64,000 bases of DNA from Bradyrhizobium sediminis (GTDB lineage Bacteria; Pseudomonadota; Alphaproteobacteria; Rhizobiales; Xanthobacteraceae). Within the stretch, counting starts at the first letter, position 1. Each line of letters begins with the position of its first letter. The position numbers and the translations under genes were made by a program. The stretch is taken from positions 4,834,001 through 4,898,000 of the forward strand of contig NZ_CP076135.1 of assembly GCF_018736105.1 (NCBI RefSeq), in the 5' to 3' direction. The notes beneath the pieces are model-generated. The model did not search any database. It was not told the origin of the DNA and saw nothing but the letters and a program-made list of their open reading frames with translations. This document shows, piece after piece, positions 1-8,940 of the stretch.

Positions 1-194
1 AACGGGTGCTGTCGCGGGCCGAGCGGCTGGAACTGCAGCAGCTGCTGGCCCGGCGCGGCTTCTACCAGGGCACCCCGGACGGCCAGCTCGGCGGACGGAC
101 GCGGGAGGCGCTGCGCGGCTTCCAGGCCTCGATCGGGGCGCCGGCCGACGGTTTCGCCTCCTCCGACGTTCTGGAGCGGCTCAGGGGCCGCTGA
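1..194 (+). CDS. C-terminal end of a peptidoglycan-binding (PG_binding_1) protein, probably a lytic murein transglycosylase
   Basis: The reading frame is open from the first base to TGA at 192-194, so the gene starts outside the window. The visible 63 residues form one peptidoglycan-binding repeat: two short helices, then the pattern GFYQGTPDGQLGGRTREAL and a following GFQ. This domain anchors periplasmic wall hydrolases to peptidoglycan. From family knowledge, in Bradyrhizobium such a domain often ends an MltB-type lytic transglycosylase sitting just before a DUF459 gene, which is the order seen here. The catalytic part is not visible, so the enzyme name is inference. Confidence 0.75.
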   Translation, partial: RVLSRAERLELQQLLARRGFYQGTPDGQLGGRTREALRGFQASIGAPADGFASSDVLERLRGR

Positions 195-353
195 ACACCC
201 CCTGCGGCCGGCAAAAGTAACCCTGAAACCGGCATTTCCACTGCACCCTTGACGGCAGCGGCCGATGCCCGGTTTATGGCGCGAAATCTGCCCGCTTGCG
301 GCCTGATTCCGCTATTATATTGATTGTCAGACGATCCATTGCGACCGAGCCGC

Positions 354-2000
354 ATGTCCAAGCAAAAGTCCTTTTTCCGGGTGTTCACCGAAAGCGGCCC
401 GCTGATCGTGCTGGCGGTTGCGATCGCGCTTCTGGTCGGGATCGCCGGACCGGCGTCGGCGCAGTTTTTCAATTTCGGCGGACCGCCCCGGCCGGCGGCG
501 CCGCGCAGCGGCGGCGGCTGGTTCGGCGGCGACCTGTTTGCGCCATTCCAGCAGCAGGCGCCGAAGCGGGTCGAGAACTATTCCAGGGCGCCGCCGCCGG
601 ACAAGCGCGACCCCACCATCATCCCGGAACGCAACGTGCTGGTGCTCGGCGACGCCATGGCGGACTGGCTCGCTTACGGCCTCGAGGACGCCTATTCCGA
701 ACAGCCGGACATGGGCGTGATCCGCAAGCACAAGACCGTCTCCGGCCTGATCAAATATCAGCCCAAGGGCGAGCCTTCCGACTGGGCCGCCGCGGCAAGA
801 GGCATTCTCGCCAACGAGAAGCCGGACGCCATCGTCGTCATGCTCGGGCTCAACGACCGCGTCGCGATCCGCGAACCGGCGGCCGACAAGTCCGAGAAGA
901 AGGGCGACAAGAAGGACACCCGCGCCAAGACAGACGCCAAGCCTGGCGACACGAAGCCCGCGGCGAAGCCGGATGACGCGGCCGATGCCGCGAAGCACGA
1001 CGGCAAGCCGGCCGACGCTGAAGCCGATGACGCCGCCGACAATGATGTGCCGTCGATCATCGCGCCGGAGAAAAGCACGCGCGCCGCAAACGGCCTGTAT
1101 GAGTTTCGCGACGAGCGCTGGGTCGAGGTCTACGCCAAGAAGATCGAAGAGATGATCGGCGTCCTGAAATCCAAGGGCGTGCCGGTATTGTGGGTCGGTC
1201 TTCCGATCGTGCGCGGTCCGAAGGCGACCTCCGACATGCTGTTCCTGAATTCGCTGTATCGCGACGGCGCCGGCAAGGCCGGCATCACCTATGTCGACGT
1301 CTGGGACGGTTTCGTCGACGAGGCCGGCCGCTTCCTGCAGCAAGGTCCCGACTTCGAAGGTCAGATCCGCCGCCTGCGCTCCTATGACGGCGTGTATTTC
1401 ACCAAGCCCGGCGCGCGCAAGCTTGCGCATTATGTCGAGCGCGAGATCACGCGGCTGATGGCGTCGCGTTCGGCGCCGATCACGCTGCCGACCGAGCCGG
1501 CGACGCCCGACGCCAACGCGCTGCCCGGTCAGCCGGCGCCGCGGCCGCTGGCGGGACCGATCCTGCCGCTGGTGGCTTCCTCCGTCGGCACCGATCAATT
1601 GCTCGGCGGCCCGGGCTCGCGACCGGCTGCGGTCGATGCGCTGGCGGCGCGAACCCTGGTCAAGGGCGAGCCGCTGGCGCCGCCCGCCGGTCGCGCCGAT
1701 GATTTCGTCTGGCCGCGCCGCGAGGTCGGACGCGAACAGTCCAAGGGCGAAACGCCGGTGGCGTCCACGGCGCCGGACGGCGCAGTTGCGGTTCCGGGCG
1801 CCCCGCCGAAGCTAGCGCCAGCCAAGAAGCTGGTCCGCCCGGCGCAACCGGCGGCCGCGCCGTCATTGGGCAACTTCTTCGGCTTCGGCGCCTCGCCACG
1901 GCCGGCACCGCCTCCGCCCCCGCGGGCTCCCGCCACCGCGCCGCGCCCGCCGGGCAACGTCGGGCGGTCGGCATCGGCGCCGGGCGTGTTCGCACGTTAG
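354..2000 (+). CDS. Exported SGNH-family hydrolase, DUF459
   Basis: A protein of about 548 residues. I chose the ATG at 354 over an upstream TTG at 324 because a clean signal peptide follows it: short basic start, hydrophobic stretch around residues 13-35, then an Ala-x-Ala-like end before QFFNFGG. An SGNH core follows: a strand reading VLVLGDAMADWL (block I type) near residue 100, a VVMLGLND block near residue 160, and a late segment YDGVYFTKPGARKLAHY like the DxxH block. A charged Lys/Asp/Ala-rich insert interrupts the core near residues 185-245. The last 150 residues are Pro/Ala-rich and low complexity. The likely role is a periplasmic esterase or acetyl-transfer enzyme acting on envelope polymers; the substrate is unknown. 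Confidence 0.8.
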   Translation: MSKQKSFFRVFTESGPLIVLAVAIALLVGIAGPASAQFFNFGGPPRPAAPRSGGGWFGGDLFAPFQQQAPKRVENYSRAPPPDKRDPTIIPERNVLVLGDAMADWLAYGLEDAYSEQPDMGVIRKHKTVSGLIKYQPKGEPSDWAAAARGILANEKPDAIVVMLGLNDRVAIREPAADKSEKKGDKKDTRAKTDAKPGDTKPAAKPDDAADAAKHDGKPADAEADDAADNDVPSIIAPEKSTRAANGLYEFRDERWVEVYAKKIEEMIGVLKSKGVPVLWVGLPIVRGPKATSDMLFLNSLYRDGAGKAGITYVDVWDGFVDEAGRFLQQGPDFEGQIRRLRSYDGVYFTKPGARKLAHYVEREITRLMASRSAPITLPTEPATPDANALPGQPAPRPLAGPILPLVASSVGTDQLLGGPGSRPAAVDALAARTLVKGEPLAPPAGRADDFVWPRREVGREQSKGETPVASTAPDGAVAVPGAPPKLAPAKKLVRPAQPAAAPSLGNFFGFGASPRPAPPPPPRAPATAPRPPGNVGRSASAPGVFAR

Positions 2001-2013
2001 CCGTCAATGCCGC

Positions 2014-2104
2014 CATTCCGGGGCGCATCGAAGATGCGAACCCGGAATCTTGTGCTGATAACTTCCGGATTCCGAGTCCACGCTGCGCGTGTCCCGGAAT
2101 GACG
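2014..2104. repeat. Intergenic palindromic repeat, CATTCCGGG family
   Basis: The segment opens with CATTCCGGGG and ends with CCCGGAATGACG, with further internal arms (CGCATCGAAGATGCG). It fills the space between two convergent genes. A related shorter copy lies at 62,111-62,150. The type is common between genes in Bradyrhizobium. Confidence 0.7.
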
Positions 2105-2112
2105 TCCGGCTG

Positions 2113-2847
2113 CTACAGAATGAGCCCGCCGTCGACGATCAGCGTTTGCCCGACGATGTAGGACGACAGCGGCGAGGCCAGAAACAATGCGGCGCCCGCC
2201 ATGTCGGCCGGCGTGCCCAGCCGCTTCAGCGGTATCCGCTCGATCGCGCCTTCCAGCCGCTTCGGGTTTGCCGTCGTCACCTTGGTCATCTTGGTGTCGA
2301 CGAGGCCGGGCGCGATGCCGTTGACGCGAATGCCGTCCTCGGCCCAGGCCTGCCCGAGCGTCCGGGTCAGCCCGACGGCACCGGTCTTCGAGGCGTTGTA
2401 GGCCGGATTGCCCTTGGTCGAGTGATAGGCGGCGGTCGAGCTGACGATGATCAGCGAGCCCTTGCTCGCGCTCAGCATGTCGTGGAATTTGCCGGCGCAG
2501 GCCATCAGGCTGATCAGATTGACCTCGAGCACCTTGCGAAATCCGTTCATCTCGAATTCGCCGCGGCGGTAGATCACCGCGCCCTGCGCCAGCACCAGCA
2601 CGTCGAGCCGGTCGAATGACGGCCTGAAATTCTCGATTGCCCCGGGATCGCTGACGTCGAGTTGCGCGTAGCCGAGGCCATCGAGATCAGATCCCTCGGC
2701 GAGCAAGTAATCCGACGCGGCGGCGCGGGTGCCGCAGACATGCACGCGCGCGCCTTTGGCGCGGAACGCCTGCGCGATGCCGTTGCCGATGCCGCTGGAG
2801 CCGCCGACCACGAGAACCTGCCTGCCGCCGAAATCCAGTTCGCTCAT
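2113..2847 (-). CDS. Short-chain dehydrogenase/reductase (SDR)
   Basis: A 244-residue classical SDR. The ATG at 2847 was chosen because a GGGAGGGG ribosome site sits just upstream, and the cofactor motif GGSSGIG falls at residues 15-21 as expected. The catalytic Ser (136/137), Tyr150 and Lys154 (YNASK) are present, followed by the usual PG motif near residue 182 and a C-terminal VDGG. The structural NNAG motif is replaced by LAQG (residues 86-89), a tolerated but less common form. The substrate cannot be named. It is transcribed divergently from another SDR (start 2955), and a TfdA-type dioxygenase follows that gene, so a small catabolic function is plausible. Confidence 0.85.
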   Translation of the reverse strand: MSELDFGGRQVLVVGGSSGIGNGIAQAFRAKGARVHVCGTRAAASDYLLAEGSDLDGLGYAQLDVSDPGAIENFRPSFDRLDVLVLAQGAVIYRRGEFEMNGFRKVLEVNLISLMACAGKFHDMLSASKGSLIIVSSTAAYHSTKGNPAYNASKTGAVGLTRTLGQAWAEDGIRVNGIAPGLVDTKMTKVTTANPKRLEGAIERIPLKRLGTPADMAGAALFLASPLSSYIVGQTLIVDGGLIL

Positions 2848-2954
2848 CGCAGCCCCTCCCGTTCTTTTTTTGCTTGGTTTGACCTCTCTGGGGATCGGTG
2901 CCAGCCTTGTCAATCCTGCGGGCCGCACGGCCGCATCCTCAGCGAGCATTCCCG

Positions 2955-3734
2955 ATGTCCGATTTCAAGAGGCTCAGCCGCTCGGTCAAAGGCTTGACCG
3001 TTCTCGTCACCGGCGCGGCCAGCGGCATGGGCCGCGCCACCGCGCGGGTGTTCGCGGCCGAGGGCGCCAACGTCGCGGTGACGGATTATTCGGCCGAAGG
3101 CGCCAAGGTCGTTGCCGATGCGATCGTGGCGAGCGGCGGCAACGCCAGAGCCTGGACGCTCGACGTCGCCAACGCCGACGCCATCAAGACCGTCGTCGGC
3201 GCCGTCGCCGCGCATTTCGGCGGGCTCGATATCGTCGTCAACAATGCCGGCATTTCGGTGCGGGTGGCGATCGACGACGATGGCTACGACGAAGCCTGGG
3301 CGAAGGGACTTGCCGTGATGCTGACCGCGCACCAGCGCATCATCCGCGCCGCGCTGCCGCATTTGCGCCGATCGAAATCGCCGCGGATCGTCAACATCGC
3401 CTCCACCGAGGCGCTCGGCGCCACCGCCTTGCACAGCCCCTATTCGGCGGCCAAGGCCGGCGTCGTCGGGCTGACCCGTTCGCTCGCGGTAGAACTCGGC
3501 CGCGACGGCATTACCGTGAATTGCATCTGCCCGGGCCCGGTCAGGACCGCCATAACGGAGCGAATTTCGGAGGAGCACAAGGCGATCTATGCGAGACGCC
3601 GGACCGCGCTCAACCGCTACGGCGATCCCGAGGAAGTCGCGCACATGACGCTGAGCCTGTGCCTGCCGGCAGCCTCGTTCCTGACCGGCGCGGTCATCCC
3701 GGTGGACGGCGGCCTGATGGCCCGCAACGCCTGA
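2955..3734 (+). CDS. Short-chain dehydrogenase/reductase (SDR)
   Basis: A 259-residue classical SDR, NAD(P)-dependent. Visible motifs are GAASGMG at residues 20-26, NNAG at 96-99, catalytic Ser150, YSAAK with Tyr163 and Lys167, and a C-terminal VDGG. The start at 2955 places the glycine motif at the normal distance from the N-terminus; the longer open frame begins upstream in the divergent promoter region. The 107 bp between this start and the minus-strand SDR should hold both promoters. A dioxygenase gene follows 102 bp downstream, which suggests cotranscription and a role in oxidising an alcohol from the same pathway. The substrate is unknown. Confidence 0.87.
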   Translation: MSDFKRLSRSVKGLTVLVTGAASGMGRATARVFAAEGANVAVTDYSAEGAKVVADAIVASGGNARAWTLDVANADAIKTVVGAVAAHFGGLDIVVNNAGISVRVAIDDDGYDEAWAKGLAVMLTAHQRIIRAALPHLRRSKSPRIVNIASTEALGATALHSPYSAAKAGVVGLTRSLAVELGRDGITVNCICPGPVRTAITERISEEHKAIYARRRTALNRYGDPEEVAHMTLSLCLPAASFLTGAVIPVDGGLMARNA

Positions 3735-3836
3735 CGGCGGGCATGCGCCGGGCGCCGTTGACACGGCAGGGTCAGGGAGTAGTTTTTTCTCCAAGCAGGG
3801 TGGAGCAACCGCCCGGTCCGATCAGGAGAAACGCCC

Positions 3837-4724
3837 ATGACGGTCACGATCCGGCAACTTCATCCGCATTTTTTCGGCGAGGTTTCCGGCGTCGATCTGC
3901 GAAAGCCCCTGACGCCGCAGCAGGCCAGGGACATCGAGGCCGGCATGGACAAATACGCCGTGCTGCTGTTCCGAAATCAGGACATCACCGACGAGCAGCA
4001 ACTGGCGTTCGCGCTGAATTTCGGCGAGCGCGAGAATGCGCGCGGCGGCACCGTGACGAAGAAGGAAGACTACCGGCTGACGTCCGGACTGAACGACGTC
4101 TCCAACCTCGGCAAGGACGGCAAGCCGCTGCCGAAGGATCACCGCACCCATCTGTTCAATCTCGGCAACTGCCTGTGGCATTCCGACAGCTCGTTCCGCC
4201 CGATCCCGGCGAAATTCTCGCTGCTGTCGGCGCGGGTGGTGAACCCGAAGGGCGGCAACACCGAATTCGCCGACATGCGCGCGGCCTATGACGCGCTCGA
4301 CGACGACACCAAGGCCGAGATCGGGGACATGATCTGCGAACACTCGCTGATGTATTCGCGCGGATCGCTGGGCTTCCTCGACTACACCGAGGAAGAGAAG
4401 CAGATGTTCAAGCCGGTGCTGCAGCGCTTGGTGCGTACCCATCCGGTGCATGGCCGCAAATCGCTGTACCTGTCGTCGCATGCCGGCGCGATTCTCGGCA
4501 TGAGCGTGCCGGAGGCGCGGCTGTTGCTGCGCGACCTCACCGAGCACGCCACGCAACCGGAATTCGTCTACGTCCACAAATGGACGCTGCACGATCTCAT
4601 CATGTGGGACAACCGCCAGACCCTGCACCGGGTGCGCCGCTACGACCAGTCACAGCCGCGCGACATGCGCCGCGCCACGGTGGCCGGCACCGAGCCCACG
4701 GTCGCACAGCAGGCGGCGGAATGA
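3837..4724 (+). CDS. TauD/TfdA-family Fe(II)/2-oxoglutarate-dependent dioxygenase
   Basis: A 295-residue enzyme, full length for the family. The iron-binding facial triad is visible as His115-x-Asp117 (WHSDSSF) and His264 (NRQTLHRVRRYD). The 2-oxoglutarate-binding Arg is probably within RDMRRATV (275-279). These enzymes hydroxylate a substrate with decarboxylation of 2-oxoglutarate to succinate. The overall sequence resembles the TfdA-alpha type described from Bradyrhizobium, which acts on phenoxyacetates or related natural acids, but substrate choice cannot be read from sequence. The ribosome site AGGAGAAA precedes the ATG. Confidence 0.85.
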   Translation: MTVTIRQLHPHFFGEVSGVDLRKPLTPQQARDIEAGMDKYAVLLFRNQDITDEQQLAFALNFGERENARGGTVTKKEDYRLTSGLNDVSNLGKDGKPLPKDHRTHLFNLGNCLWHSDSSFRPIPAKFSLLSARVVNPKGGNTEFADMRAAYDALDDDTKAEIGDMICEHSLMYSRGSLGFLDYTEEEKQMFKPVLQRLVRTHPVHGRKSLYLSSHAGAILGMSVPEARLLLRDLTEHATQPEFVYVHKWTLHDLIMWDNRQTLHRVRRYDQSQPRDMRRATVAGTEPTVAQQAAE

Positions 4725-4730
4725 ATATTT

Positions 4731-4757
4731 CGTCGTCCCTGCGAACGCAGGGACCCA
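4731..4757. repeat. REP-like palindrome, left copy
   Basis: The core is CGTCGTCCCTGCG, aa, then CGCAGGGACCCA. With the inverted copy at 4843-4868 it forms a larger inverted pair around 85 bp. Related copies lie at 43,097-43,123 and 62,872-62,898. Confidence 0.75.
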
Positions 4758-4842
4758 TACGCCGTGTCCTCACATATTGAAGCAACTGCTCGTCGATTGG
4801 CGATGGGCCACCATCGCGCTCAATCGTATCCATTTGGGATTA

Positions 4843-4868
4843 TGGGTCCCCGCGTCCGCGGGGACGAC
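4843..4868. repeat. REP-like palindrome, right (inverted) copy
   Basis: TGGGTCCCCGCG, tc, then CGCGGGGACGAC. It is the inverted partner of 4731-4757 and lies between the convergent dioxygenase and yqgE genes. Confidence 0.75.
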
Positions 4869-4904
4869 ACTGTGGTTGTGTCTCGCGTCGGTGCGGAATA
4901 CCGC

Positions 4905-5555
4905 CTACGCATGCCCGGCTTCGTTGGACAGCATGCCCGGATCGATGCCGATCTTGCGCAGCGCGCGCAGGTATTTTTCCTCGACATCGCCGCCGAAGAT
5001 CAGGTCCGGATCGGCGTCGCAGTGCAGCCAGCCATTGTCCTGGATTTCGGTTTCCAGCTGTCCCGGCGCCCAGCCGGCATAGCCGAGCGCGAGGATCGCG
5101 TGTTTCGGCCCGGCGCCCTTGGCGATCGCCTTGAGAATATCCACGGTCGCGGTCAAGCAAATGCCTTCGTCGATCTTCAGCGTCGCATCCTGGATGAAGA
5201 AATCGCTCGAATGCAGCACGAAGCCGCGGCCGGTCTCGACCGGGCCGCCTTTCAGCACCTTCATGCTCTCGGCGTTTTCCGGCAGCTTGATCTGGTCGGC
5301 CTTCTGGATGATGTCGAGCTGCACCAGCAGTTCGGGAAAGTCGATGCTGCCGGCCGGGCGATTGACGATGATGCCCATGGCACCTTCGGAGGAATGCGCG
5401 CAGAGATAGATCACCGAACGCTCGAAGCGAGGATCGCCCATCACCGGCATCGCGATCAGGAGCTGGCCGTCGAGATAGCCGCGATGATCCGAATCGTCGC
5501 TACGGCCGGCGGCGGTGTGGCTGGTCATCCTCGGTGTTTTGCCTTCAGGGCCCAT
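4905..5555 (-). CDS. yqgE: YqgE/AlgH family protein (UPF0301, DUF179)
   Basis: About 216 residues. The family signature is clear: [22 protein letters not shown] near residue 20, then [16 protein letters not shown], a GGPV motif and a C-terminal [13 protein letters not shown]. The molecular role of this conserved cytoplasmic protein is not established, although AlgH was named as an alginate regulator in Pseudomonas. Three starts are possible: TTG 5561, ATG 5555 and ATG 5528. I chose 5555 as the first ATG that keeps the N-terminal extension usual in rhizobia. The ribosome site is weak, so the exact start is uncertain. Confidence 0.9.
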   Translation of the reverse strand: MGPEGKTPRMTSHTAAGRSDDSDHRGYLDGQLLIAMPVMGDPRFERSVIYLCAHSSEGAMGIIVNRPAGSIDFPELLVQLDIIQKADQIKLPENAESMKVLKGGPVETGRGFVLHSSDFFIQDATLKIDEGICLTATVDILKAIAKGAGPKHAILALGYAGWAPGQLETEIQDNGWLHCDADPDLIFGGDVEEKYLRALRKIGIDPGMLSNEAGHA

Positions 5556-5688
5556 CAGCAAGGACTCTCGTGTCGGTACATATCCTGATATTGGGTGCCG
5601 GTTCTGTCAATCAAGCTCGACGCCGGATTTCGCTCAGATCACAAGCAATTCAATAGTTTGCCGCCTCGGCTGCCTGTAAAGACGTCTC

Positions 5689-6528
5689 ATGATCGTCATA
5701 GTTCCCCTGCGGGCCGCGCTCGGCCTGGTTGCCACAATGTTGATGTCGTCGCTGGCGATCGAGGCCTGCGCCCAGGATTCCTCGCCGTGGCAGCGGGATG
5801 ATCATTCCGCGGTGCGGCTGCTGGCGGGATCGCGCAGCGGCGGGGTGCTGCTCGGCGGTATCGCCTTCCAGCTCCAGCCGGGCTGGAAGACCTACTGGCG
5901 CACCCCGGGCGATTCCGGGGTACCCCCGCGCTTCGATTTCTCGAAATCGGAGAATGTCGAAGCCGTGACCGTTCTGTGGCCGGCCCCGATGAAGTTCGAC
6001 GACGGCGCCGGCGGCACCTCGCTGGGCTACAAGACCCAGATCGTGCTGCCGCTGCGGATCGTCGCCAAGAACGCCGACAAGCCGGTGACCCTGCGCGCCG
6101 AGATCAGCTACGCGGTCTGCGAGAAGCTCTGCATTCCGGTCGAAGCCAGGACCGAACTCGCCTTCACCAGTGTGGCGAGCACCGAGGACAGCGCGCTGTT
6201 CGCAGCCCTGGATACCGTGCCCAAGCCCGCCAATGTCGGCGATTCCAACCCGCTGACCATCCGCGACGTCAGGCGCGACGGCAAATCCAGCGTGCTGGTC
6301 GACGTGGTGGCACCCGACGCCCGCGAAGTCAGCTTGTTCGTCGAAGGGCCGACGCCGGACTGGGCGCTGCCGGTTCCGAAGCTGCTCGAAGGCGGCCCTC
6401 CCGGGGTCAAGCGGTTCGGCTTCGAACTCGACGGCCTGCCGCCGGGCGCCAAGCCGGAGGGCGCCGCCCTCAAACTGACCCTGGTCGGCGGCGACCGCGC
6501 CTACGAATTCAACGTCAATTTGAACTAG
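5689..6528 (+). CDS. Exported DsbD N-terminal-like (DsbD-alpha) domain protein
   Basis: A 279-residue protein with an N-terminal signal peptide (hydrophobic residues about 6-24, ending near ACAQ). The body matches the immunoglobulin-like alpha domain of the thiol-disulfide carrier DsbD: GWKTYWRTPGDSG, a LGYKTQIVLPL strand, and AVCEKLCIPV with a Cys-x4-Cys pair corresponding to the redox-active cysteines. Membrane and thioredoxin-like parts of DsbD are absent, so it is a stand-alone periplasmic domain that probably passes electrons to cytochrome maturation or envelope proteins. Start ATG 5689 is not backed by a strong ribosome site. Confidence 0.75.
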   Translation: MIVIVPLRAALGLVATMLMSSLAIEACAQDSSPWQRDDHSAVRLLAGSRSGGVLLGGIAFQLQPGWKTYWRTPGDSGVPPRFDFSKSENVEAVTVLWPAPMKFDDGAGGTSLGYKTQIVLPLRIVAKNADKPVTLRAEISYAVCEKLCIPVEARTELAFTSVASTEDSALFAALDTVPKPANVGDSNPLTIRDVRRDGKSSVLVDVVAPDAREVSLFVEGPTPDWALPVPKLLEGGPPGVKRFGFELDGLPPGAKPEGAALKLTLVGGDRAYEFNVNLN

Positions 6529-6638
6529 CTCGGTGCCGTCCCGGTGAACGCCGGGAGACCGAATCTTAACGAATAGTTGATAGGTCCGCATCACCGCCGC
6601 GCCCGACGCGGCTTCAGGGATTTGTCGCCTTGGCCGTG

Positions 6639-8015
6639 ATGGACACTCAATCCGCATCAGCTTCGCCTGCAGGCGCGATCGCGCGGCTGCGGAGCATGCT
6701 TGCCGGCTTTCTCGGCGGCTCCAACGACGCTTCCGTGACCAGGCGGCTCGCCGGCACGGTATTCATCATCCGCGTCGTCAGCGCCGCCATGGCCTATCTT
6801 TCGCAGATCCTGCTGGCGCGCTGGATGGGCGGCTCGGATTACGGCGTCTATGTCTATGTCTGGACCTGGGTGCTGCTGCTCGGCAGCATGATGGATTTCG
6901 GCATCTCGGCGTCGGCGCAAAAGATCATTCCGGAGTACCGCGCCGGCGGCGACGACGCGCTGCTGCGCGGCTTCCTGTTCGGCAGCCGCTGGATGACCTT
7001 TGCCGTTTCCACCGTGGTCTCGGCGCTGCTGGCAGGCGTCGTGAAGCTGCTGTCGCCGTGGATCGACGCCCACGCGGTGGTGCCGCTTTACATCGGCTGC
7101 CTGACGCTGCCGGCTTTCGTCGTCGCCAATACCCAGGACGGCATCGCGCGCTCGCATGACTGGATGCGGCTCGGACTGATGCCGCAGTTCATCATCCGGC
7201 AGTCGCTGATCATCGGCCTCACCGCGGGCGCGTTCGCGCTCGGCTTCAACCTCGGCGCCACCGCCGCGATGCTCGCCAGCGCCGCCGCGGTCTGGATCGC
7301 CATGATCGGGCAGATGATCGTGCTGAACCGCCGGCTCGACGGCGAGGTCAAGCCCGGCGTCAAGGCCTACGATTTCCGCGGCTGGCTCGCGATCTCGCTG
7401 CCGATCCTGCTGGTGGAGAGCTTCTACCTGCTGTTGTCCTACACCGACGTGCTGGTGCTGCAGCAATTCCGCTCGTCGGAAGAGGTCGGCGTCTATTTCG
7501 CCGTGGTGAAGACGCTGGCGCTGGTGTCCTTCATTCACTATGCGATGGCGGCGACCACGGCGCACCGTTTCGCCGAGTATCACGCGCTCGGCGACAAGGC
7601 GCGGCTGGCGGCCTATGTCGCCTATGCGATCCAATGGACGTTCTGGCCGTCGCTGGCCGCCACCATCCTGCTGCTGGCATTCGGCAAACCGCTGTTGTGG
7701 CTGTTCGGACCGCAATTCGTCGTCGGCTACGACATCATGTTCGTCGCGGCCATTGGCCTCGTGGCGCGCTCCGCGATCGGCCCGGTCGAGCGGCTGCTCA
7801 ACATGCTCGGCCATCAGCTGATCTGCGCGCTGGCCTATGCGCTGGCGTTCGCGATGAACGTGGTGCTCTGCGTCGCGCTGGTGCCGCGGTTCGGCGGCCA
7901 CGGCGCCGCCGCGGCGACCTCGGTCTCGCTTATCTTCGAAACCGTGCTGCTGTTCTGGATCGTGCGGAAGCGGCTCGGGCTCCACGTGCTGGCGTTCGGC
8001 AAGGGCGCCGACTGA
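6639..8015 (+). CDS. Polysaccharide/oligosaccharide flippase of the MOP superfamily (Wzx-like)
   Basis: About 458 residues with roughly 12-14 hydrophobic spans, and the N-terminal pattern RLAGTVFIIRVVSAAMAYLSQILLARWMGGSDYG typical of the polysaccharide synthesis (PST) branch of the MOP exporters. It should flip lipid-linked sugar repeat units across the inner membrane. A TTG nine bases upstream is an alternative to the ATG at 6639. No glycosyltransferases lie nearby, so the polymer (exopolysaccharide or O-antigen) is not known. Confidence 0.8.
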   Translation: MDTQSASASPAGAIARLRSMLAGFLGGSNDASVTRRLAGTVFIIRVVSAAMAYLSQILLARWMGGSDYGVYVYVWTWVLLLGSMMDFGISASAQKIIPEYRAGGDDALLRGFLFGSRWMTFAVSTVVSALLAGVVKLLSPWIDAHAVVPLYIGCLTLPAFVVANTQDGIARSHDWMRLGLMPQFIIRQSLIIGLTAGAFALGFNLGATAAMLASAAAVWIAMIGQMIVLNRRLDGEVKPGVKAYDFRGWLAISLPILLVESFYLLLSYTDVLVLQQFRSSEEVGVYFAVVKTLALVSFIHYAMAATTAHRFAEYHALGDKARLAAYVAYAIQWTFWPSLAATILLLAFGKPLLWLFGPQFVVGYDIMFVAAIGLVARSAIGPVERLLNMLGHQLICALAYALAFAMNVVLCVALVPRFGGHGAAAATSVSLIFETVLLFWIVRKRLGLHVLAFGKGAD

Positions 8016-8118
8016 CGCGAGGTCGACGCCTCGCTTCCGGGCTTCACGCAGCATCCCCGGCAAGTTGCATCATCGCCGTTTCCGGGATTAGGTTGCCGGC
8101 ACGCATTGGTGGACGGTC

Positions 8119-8838
8119 ATGGACGAAGCCGATCAAAGGACGTTGAGGTTTCGCTGCCCGCGCGAACTCGATGCGATTTTGCCGCGGCCAATTCCGGCGG
8201 TGCACGGCCTGCCCGACTGGTTCAAGCTGCTGCCCCAGAAGGCCTTCAATCCGACCATGGGCGGCGAGGCACTGACCGTCAAGAAATGTCCGCCCTTCAT
8301 CGACGCCATGACGTCCGGATTCCTGATGCCGTTGCCGATCGACCTCGAGGTGCGGGACGGCGAGTTCAGCTGGAATTTCGAAGTCCCCAAAGGGTTCATC
8401 AGCGAGTATCCGCATTCACCGATCGGGTTTCACGATCCGAGCCAGGTCGCCGGCACACCCTACTTCGACGAGGACCGCTTCATCATCAAGTTCAATAACT
8501 TCTGGACCATTGAAGCGCCGCCAGGCTACTCGATCCTGTTCACCCATCCGGTCAATCGCGGCGACCTGCCCTTTACGACATTCACCGGCCTGGTCGATTG
8601 CGACACCTTCCACGACAGCCCGGTCAATTTTCCGGCGCACTGGCACGATACCGGGTTCAACGGTGTCCTGCCCAAGGGAACGCCGGTTGCGCAATGCCTG
8701 CCGGTGAAGCGCGAGAACTGGACCAGCCAGTTCGATATGCTCTCCACCGAGGAAAACGAGCAAATGATCAAGACGCGCATCGCCATCGGTCAGGAGACGG
8801 ACGTGTATCGCCGGCGCTTTCGGGTGCAGAAGCGCTAG
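8119..8838 (+). CDS. Conserved hypothetical protein, 239 residues (possibly DUF6065-like)
   Basis: A soluble protein with no signal peptide or membrane span, rich in Pro, Phe and aromatic residues. Notable stretches are PAVHGLPDWFKLLP near residue 25, VKKCPPFIDAMTSGF near residue 55, and FPAHWHDTGFNGVLPKGTPVAQCLP near residue 175. The last includes a His-x-His pair and a PKGTP turn that resemble the jelly-roll architecture of small cupin-like or oxygenase-associated proteins. I cannot place it confidently in a family. The gene stands alone and is followed by an intergenic repeat. Codon use matches its neighbours, so it looks native and expressed. Confidence 0.7.
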   Translation: MDEADQRTLRFRCPRELDAILPRPIPAVHGLPDWFKLLPQKAFNPTMGGEALTVKKCPPFIDAMTSGFLMPLPIDLEVRDGEFSWNFEVPKGFISEYPHSPIGFHDPSQVAGTPYFDEDRFIIKFNNFWTIEAPPGYSILFTHPVNRGDLPFTTFTGLVDCDTFHDSPVNFPAHWHDTGFNGVLPKGTPVAQCLPVKRENWTSQFDMLSTEENEQMIKTRIAIGQETDVYRRRFRVQKR

Positions 8839-8939
8839 AGCCTTTTTCGTTCCGATTGAATCGGAACGGGGCTCTATCTTTTGTTTTGACGCGTTTTCTT
8901 CACGCGAACCGGTATCCACTTCGCTTGAAAATGCTCTAG
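8834..8939. repeat. Bradyrhizobium-type intergenic inverted repeat
   Basis: Begins with CTAGAGCCTTTTT and ends with GAAAATGCTCTAG. It contains a perfect inner hairpin (GTTCCGATT, gaa-centred, then AATCGGAAC) and the ACGCGTTTTCTTCACGCGAA block. I know this repeat as scattered between Bradyrhizobium genes. It separates two convergent genes and overlaps the end of the upstream coding sequence by a few bases. Confidence 0.75.
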
Positions 8940-8940
8940 C

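Noticed and set aside
327..1598. 423-residue open frame antisense to the DUF459 gene
   Set aside because: A shadow of high GC3 coding sequence on the other strand, with Arg/Gly-rich text and no ribosome site.
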